Positions 5,848 through 8,686 of a stretch of DNA of 8,686 bases are shown piece by piece (position 1 is the stretch's first letter; each line of letters opens with the position of its first letter). The DNA lies in contig URSE01000043.1 of the NCBI GenBank assembly GCA_900550455.1, positions 1-8,686 of the forward strand. Reading direction: 5' to 3'. The position numbers and the translations under genes are program-made. The DNA comes from an uncultured Veillonella sp. Its GTDB lineage: Bacteria; Bacillota; Negativicutes; Veillonellales; Veillonellaceae. The notes beneath the pieces were generated by a model. It was not told where the DNA came from and did no database searches. It saw only the letters and a program-made list of their open reading frames with translations.

Positions 5848-6414
5848 ATGACAATGACATACAAAGAAGACTCTTTGATTGCGCCCTTTCAATTAGTAGT
5901 GGCCCTCTTACCCATCTACACGGACACCTATGCCAACGGAACGGCTATCATTCTTTCCACAGGACAAGTTATCCAAAGAAGCCAACCCCTTAAGCAAGTC
6001 TTAGATGACATGGCCCGCCTCTACGGCAAGACCATCCAGGCCATCCGCCACAGCAGCCCCAAGGGGAAACGGGCCACTTCCAGCCCCCTTACCTTGGACC
6101 CACTCCATACATTCGTCCCTCTTCACGTGCGCACACCCATCGGCCGAGATGGAGCCTATGGTTTTTTTAACGCCCATGTCATTCTCCCCCATCAGGTGAA
6201 AGCCAGAGCCGACGGCCAGTGTGACATCAACATCCCCAAGGCCGAGACCACTTGCACGATCAATAAAAATATCAACTTCGTCCTTGCCAAGTTAAGTGAA
6301 GGAGAACAGCAGCACGCCGCCAAGATGTTTGAACTCTACCGGGCCTTTCAACACCCCTGTAACCAACGCTTTGTGGGTCTCTGGGTATTAGACCTCTATT
6401 TACACAAAAAATAA
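5848..6414 (+). CDS. ComK-like transcription regulator (tentative)
   Basis: A 188-residue cytoplasmic protein, close to the 192 of Bacillus subtilis ComK, with no signal peptide or membrane segment. Compared from memory with ComK, the order of short matches is conserved: LLPIYTD (21-27) with VLPEEID; II then PL 11 residues later (35-36, 47-48); RLYG (57-60) with RFFG; SPLTLDP (79-85) with PPIMVDP; a segment ending NAHV (108-111) with SHVHV; and a later segment (about 124-145) with VTFSNG...ISYNSF. ComK activates DNA-uptake genes by binding paired A/T boxes. The start ATG at 5848 (or 5854) lacks a normal ribosome site because a hairpin intervenes. It lies 116 nt after a sigma-factor gene on the same strand with no terminator between. 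The family call is moderate and the competence role is inferred. Confidence 0.5.
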   Translation: MTMTYKEDSLIAPFQLVVALLPIYTDTYANGTAIILSTGQVIQRSQPLKQVLDDMARLYGKTIQAIRHSSPKGKRATSSPLTLDPLHTFVPLHVRTPIGRDGAYGFFNAHVILPHQVKARADGQCDINIPKAETTCTINKNINFVLAKLSEGEQQHAAKMFELYRAFQHPCNQRFVGLWVLDLYLHKK

Positions 6415-6453
6415 GAAGAGAAGCCAACCTATTGTTGGCTTCTCTTCTTATTT
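6409..6453. terminator. bidirectional terminator between convergent genes
   Basis: Positions 6409-6428 and 6434-6453 form a perfect 20-bp stem around the loop CTATT; the core is GAAGCCAAC/GTTGGCTTC. The left arm overlaps the TAA stop of the ComK-like gene. On the minus strand the stem runs into a T-run (complement of 6405-6411), and on the plus strand it ends TTATTT. It therefore serves both the plus-strand islet and the methionine-synthase-like gene that ends at 6478. Confidence 0.88.
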
Positions 6454-6477
6454 CATCTTAGTTAACACGTAAGCAGC

Positions 6478-7590
6478 TTATTTGCCCCATACTTCTTCAG
6501 CAATTTCTTTGACTAGTGCTAATTTCTTCCATTGCACATCCTCTGTAATCTTGTTGCCAATTTCACAGGAGGCAAAGCCACATTGAGGGCTAAGGCTCAA
6601 TCGTTCCAAAGGTACGTGCTTGGCCGCATCAGCAATGCGGGCTTTGATGAAGTCCTTATCCTCTAATTCAGGCCGTTTAGTTGTAATAAGGCCCAAAACA
6701 ATTTCCTTATCTTCTGGCACATTGTCCAAAACATCGAAGGTGCCGGCTCTTTCATCATCGTATTCCAAATAGAAGACATTCACCCGTTTATGTTCAAAGA
6801 GATAAGGGCCTACAATATCATAAGTACCCGTTGCTGCATAGGTAGAGTTGTAATTGCCGCGACATACATGCATAGCAATGGTCATATCTGCTGGCACCTT
6901 TTCCAAGGCCAAGTTATTGAGGCGCAAGTATTTTTTAGCCTCTGCATCAATACTAATGCCAGGTCCTACCTTAGCTTCCCAATAGTCCTTATCCGCAATC
7001 ATGCCCCAAGTACAATCATCCAACTGCAAGAAGCGACAGCCTGCATCATAGAGTTCACTAATAACCGTTTGATAGGCCTTAGCAATATCTTGAATCAACT
7101 CTTCCATATCAGGGTAGTACTTACGGGTGTTGTCACCGTTCTTACCGCGAAAGAGTTCCGACAACATTTGCGCTGGGCCAGGGATAGTTTGTTTTGCTTT
7201 AGCATCACCAGCTAACGAGTTCACATATTTGAAATAATTAACGAATGGATGATTGTGTCCATCAATCTTACCCACCAACTGGATAGAACCCGGTGCCGTT
7301 TCCTCTCCATGGAACTGGTACCCGTGTTCTAGCTCAATTTCTTCTACACCATTGAGGCCCCACATAAAGTCTAAATGCCAGTATGCTCGGCGGTATTCCC
7401 CATCGGTCACAAGAGGATAACCGGCAGCCTTTTGTTCTTCCACCAATTTTTTGATACAGGTATCTTCTACCGCATGTAAGTCAGCCTCAGAAATCTGGCC
7501 AGCGGAAAACTTAGTCCGCGCCTCCTTAATAGCTTGGGGGCGCAAGAAAGACCCTACATAATCATATTTTGCTAATACACCTAATGCCAT
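6478..7590 (-). CDS. MetE C-terminal-domain-like methyltransferase (YxjG/YxjH type)
   Basis: A 370-residue cytoplasmic protein of the cobalamin-independent methionine synthase superfamily, equal to the catalytic C-terminal barrel of MetE without its N-terminal folate-binding half. The zinc site is complete: H241 and C243 in AMHVCRGN, E276 in FYLEYDDE, and C337 in SPQCGFAS. LQLDDC (189-193) matches the conserved substrate-binding strand, and VGSFLRP (12-18) is the usual family opening. Homologues of this length are linked to methionine synthesis or recycling by transfer of a methyl group to homocysteine or another thiol; the donor is uncertain without the N-terminal half. A GA-rich stretch (AGAGGAAGAGG) precedes the ATG. 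No SAM riboswitch is visible upstream; instead a LysR-type dyad lies near -66. It is a single-gene unit. Confidence 0.88.
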   Translation of the reverse strand: MALGVLAKYDYVGSFLRPQAIKEARTKFSAGQISEADLHAVEDTCIKKLVEEQKAAGYPLVTDGEYRRAYWHLDFMWGLNGVEEIELEHGYQFHGEETAPGSIQLVGKIDGHNHPFVNYFKYVNSLAGDAKAKQTIPGPAQMLSELFRGKNGDNTRKYYPDMEELIQDIAKAYQTVISELYDAGCRFLQLDDCTWGMIADKDYWEAKVGPGISIDAEAKKYLRLNNLALEKVPADMTIAMHVCRGNYNSTYAATGTYDIVGPYLFEHKRVNVFYLEYDDERAGTFDVLDNVPEDKEIVLGLITTKRPELEDKDFIKARIADAAKHVPLERLSLSPQCGFASCEIGNKITEDVQWKKLALVKEIAEEVWGK

Positions 7591-7632
7591 AATCCTCTTC
7601 CTCTCTTCTAATAATCTCTTATTCTATATTCC

Positions 7633-7661
7633 ATTATAGGCAGACTTTATGCATAGGCATA
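7633..7661 (-). promoter_or_regulatory. promoter of the methionine-synthase-like gene
   Basis: The minus strand has a perfect -10, TATAAT (7638-7633). The -35 at the right distance (TATGCC, 7661-7656) is far from consensus, the pattern of an activator-dependent promoter. The dyad TATGC-ATAG-GCATA (7648-7661) overlaps the -35. Predicted start near 7626, 36 nt before the ATG. Confidence 0.6.
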
Positions 7662-7683
7662 TGATAAATTATGAGCATTCCTC

Positions 7684-7700
7684 CATAGTTTTTATCTATG
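7684..7700. promoter_or_regulatory. LysR-type regulator binding dyad
   Basis: CATAG-N7-CTATG (7684-7700), with an AT-rich centre, fits the T-N11-A recognition site of LysR-type regulators. Its centre lies about 66 bp upstream of the start predicted from the TATAAT at 7638-7633, where such activators normally bind. MetR, MtaR and CmbR of this class control methionine genes elsewhere. No regulator gene is in the window. Confidence 0.5.
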
Positions 7701-7729
7701 TATACTATTTTCACATGCCCTTATGCCAT

Positions 7730-7766
7730 AAAAAGCCCCCCGATAAACTAATTTACCGAGGGGGGT
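7730..7766 (-). terminator. intrinsic terminator of exoA
   Basis: On the minus strand a C-run followed by TCGGTAAA pairs with TTTATCGGGGGG over about 12 bp with two wobbles and a 4-nt loop, then CTTTTT gives the U-run (complement of 7730-7735). It starts 7 nt after the exoA stop and separates it from the methionine-synthase-like gene. Confidence 0.88.
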
Positions 7767-7772
7767 ATAGGC

Positions 7773-8609
7773 CTACTTCTTAAAGTCTACCTCTAAGAGG
7801 ATAGGCGTATGATCTTGGCGAGGGCCGGAATCTACCATATCTGAAGCCTTTACAGCCTCTTTTAAGCGGTCAGAGACTAGGAAGTAGTCAATTCTCCAGC
7901 CAGAATTATTAATTTTAGAGGTCTTCACCCGTTGAGCAAACCAGGAATAACGGCCTTCTACCTTGCCATGAATGTGGCGGAAGGTGTCCACAAAGCCCTT
8001 GGCTAATAGATTAGTAAAGCCAGCCCGTTCTTGATCGGTAAAGCCTGCAGACATATGGTTCCCAGCCGGGTTAGCCAAGTCGATTTCCTCATGGGCTACA
8101 TTAAAGTCACCCGTAGCGATAACGGGCTTTTCCTTATCCAATTCAGAGAGGTAGTTAGCATAGCACACATCCCACTCTTCCCGTTCAGGCAATCGGGACA
8201 AGCCGTCACCAGCATTAGGTGTATACACCGTAGTAAAGAAGAACTCATCAAACTCAAGTGTGGTAATACGGCCTTCGCAATCCATAGTAGAAGGAGCCCC
8301 TATAGCTGGGTGGGTCACCACTGGTTGGTAAGTCTTTTTATAGAGGACCATGGTTCCCGCATAGCCTTTTCGAGCTGGCTCTTGGGAGGAAACCCAGGCA
8401 TAATCATAGCCCGCAAAATAATGGTCCAATGCTTCTTTATGCTTTTTAGAGGGACCCCCTACTGGGAGCTTGGTCTCTTGAATAGCAATGACATCAGCCT
8501 CCAACTCTTGTATAGTCTTAAGGACGTCACGAGAGAGCTCAGCCCGTGGAGATTCGCCTGTAAGTGCCGCGTTAAGAGAGTCTATGTTCCAGGAAATAAA
8601 TTTCATCAT
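7773..8609 (-). CDS. exoA: exodeoxyribonuclease III / AP endonuclease
   Basis: A 278-residue cytoplasmic DNA-repair enzyme of the EEP (exonuclease-endonuclease-phosphatase) fold. It cuts the DNA backbone 5' to abasic sites in base-excision repair and degrades 3' ends. The active-site set is intact: N8 in SWNIDSLNA, metal-binding E45 in QETK, Y129 in VYTPNAG, D168 and N170 in GDFNVAHEEIDLANP, W238-D241 in GWRIDYF, and the D266-H267 pair in DHTPI. Its length is as expected for Gram-positive ExoA. Two ATG codons are adjacent (8609 and 8606). AGGTGAT lies immediately upstream, giving better spacing for the second, so the mature start may be MKFISWN. It has its own terminator, so it is likely a single-gene unit. 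Confidence 0.96.
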   Translation of the reverse strand: MMKFISWNIDSLNAALTGESPRAELSRDVLKTIQELEADVIAIQETKLPVGGPSKKHKEALDHYFAGYDYAWVSSQEPARKGYAGTMVLYKKTYQPVVTHPAIGAPSTMDCEGRITTLEFDEFFFTTVYTPNAGDGLSRLPEREEWDVCYANYLSELDKEKPVIATGDFNVAHEEIDLANPAGNHMSAGFTDQERAGFTNLLAKGFVDTFRHIHGKVEGRYSWFAQRVKTSKINNSGWRIDYFLVSDRLKEAVKASDMVDSGPRQDHTPILLEVDFKK

Positions 8610-8642
8610 ATCACCTATTCATTCTTTTTCATTTATCGTCAT

Positions 8643-8674
8643 GCATACCAAACTATGTATGCTTAATCATTATA
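8643..8674 (-). promoter_or_regulatory. exoA promoter region with a 6-bp dyad
   Basis: The minus strand has TATAAT at 8674-8669 and again at 8686-8681; either could be the -10, but the matching -35 would lie outside the window. GCATAC (8643-8648) and GTATGC (8657-8662) form an inverted repeat with an 8-nt gap at the predicted start, so it may be an operator or a leader hairpin. Confidence 0.4.
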
Positions 8675-8686
8675 GGTATTATTATA

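Noticed and set aside
6790..7215. 141-residue plus-strand open frame
   Set aside because: It is antisense to the methionine-synthase-like gene, with no ribosome site or family features.
8031..8666. 211-residue plus-strand open frame
   Set aside because: It is antisense to exoA, whose motifs are complete; the plus-strand translation has no recognisable domain and an improbable composition.
1..8686. CRISPR arrays, insertion sequences or prophage genes
   Set aside because: No regularly spaced repeats, transposase motifs or phage-type genes were seen; the tRNAs are intact with no obvious attachment-site duplication.

Overview
The window reads as chromosomal DNA of a low-to-mid GC Firmicutes-type bacterium. 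Supporting signs are strong AAGGAG-type ribosome sites, consensus TTGACA-17-TATAAT-like promoters, tRNAs with encoded CCA ends, and an rRNA leader box of the kind common in Firmicutes. A Negativicutes (Veillonella-like) origin is a guess; the sequence alone does not fix the genus.

Left end (1-700, minus strand): tandem promoters drive tRNA-Gly(GCC), tRNA-Asn(GTT) and tRNA-Lys(TTT), which end in a hairpin terminator. A separate strong promoter (91-119) and a TTGAAAACTGAACAATG leader box follow, so an rRNA operon very probably begins just beyond position 1.

Middle (697-4764, minus strand): a secreted two-domain protein resembles Ig-domain alpha/beta-hydrolase esterases but appears to lack the catalytic residues. 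Next, reading right to left along transcription, come a MATE transporter and an overlapping tyrA (prephenate dehydrogenase), which form one operon ending in a 16-bp hairpin terminator.

Plus-strand islet (4880-6453): this is the most interesting part. A small sigma-70-type factor (regions 2 and 4 only) is followed by a 188-residue protein whose length and motif order resemble ComK, the competence master regulator of Bacillus. The sigma gene's leader can form alternative hairpins, one of which hides its ribosome site. The second gene has a 19-nt hairpin exactly between its ribosome site and its start codon. The islet ends in a 20-bp bidirectional terminator. I infer a two-gene regulatory module, possibly controlling DNA uptake.

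Right end (6478-8686, minus strand): a cobalamin-independent methionine-synthase-like protein (YxjG/YxjH type) has a LysR-type dyad upstream, centred near -66. Exonuclease III (exoA) follows with its own terminator and an AT-rich promoter region at the window edge.
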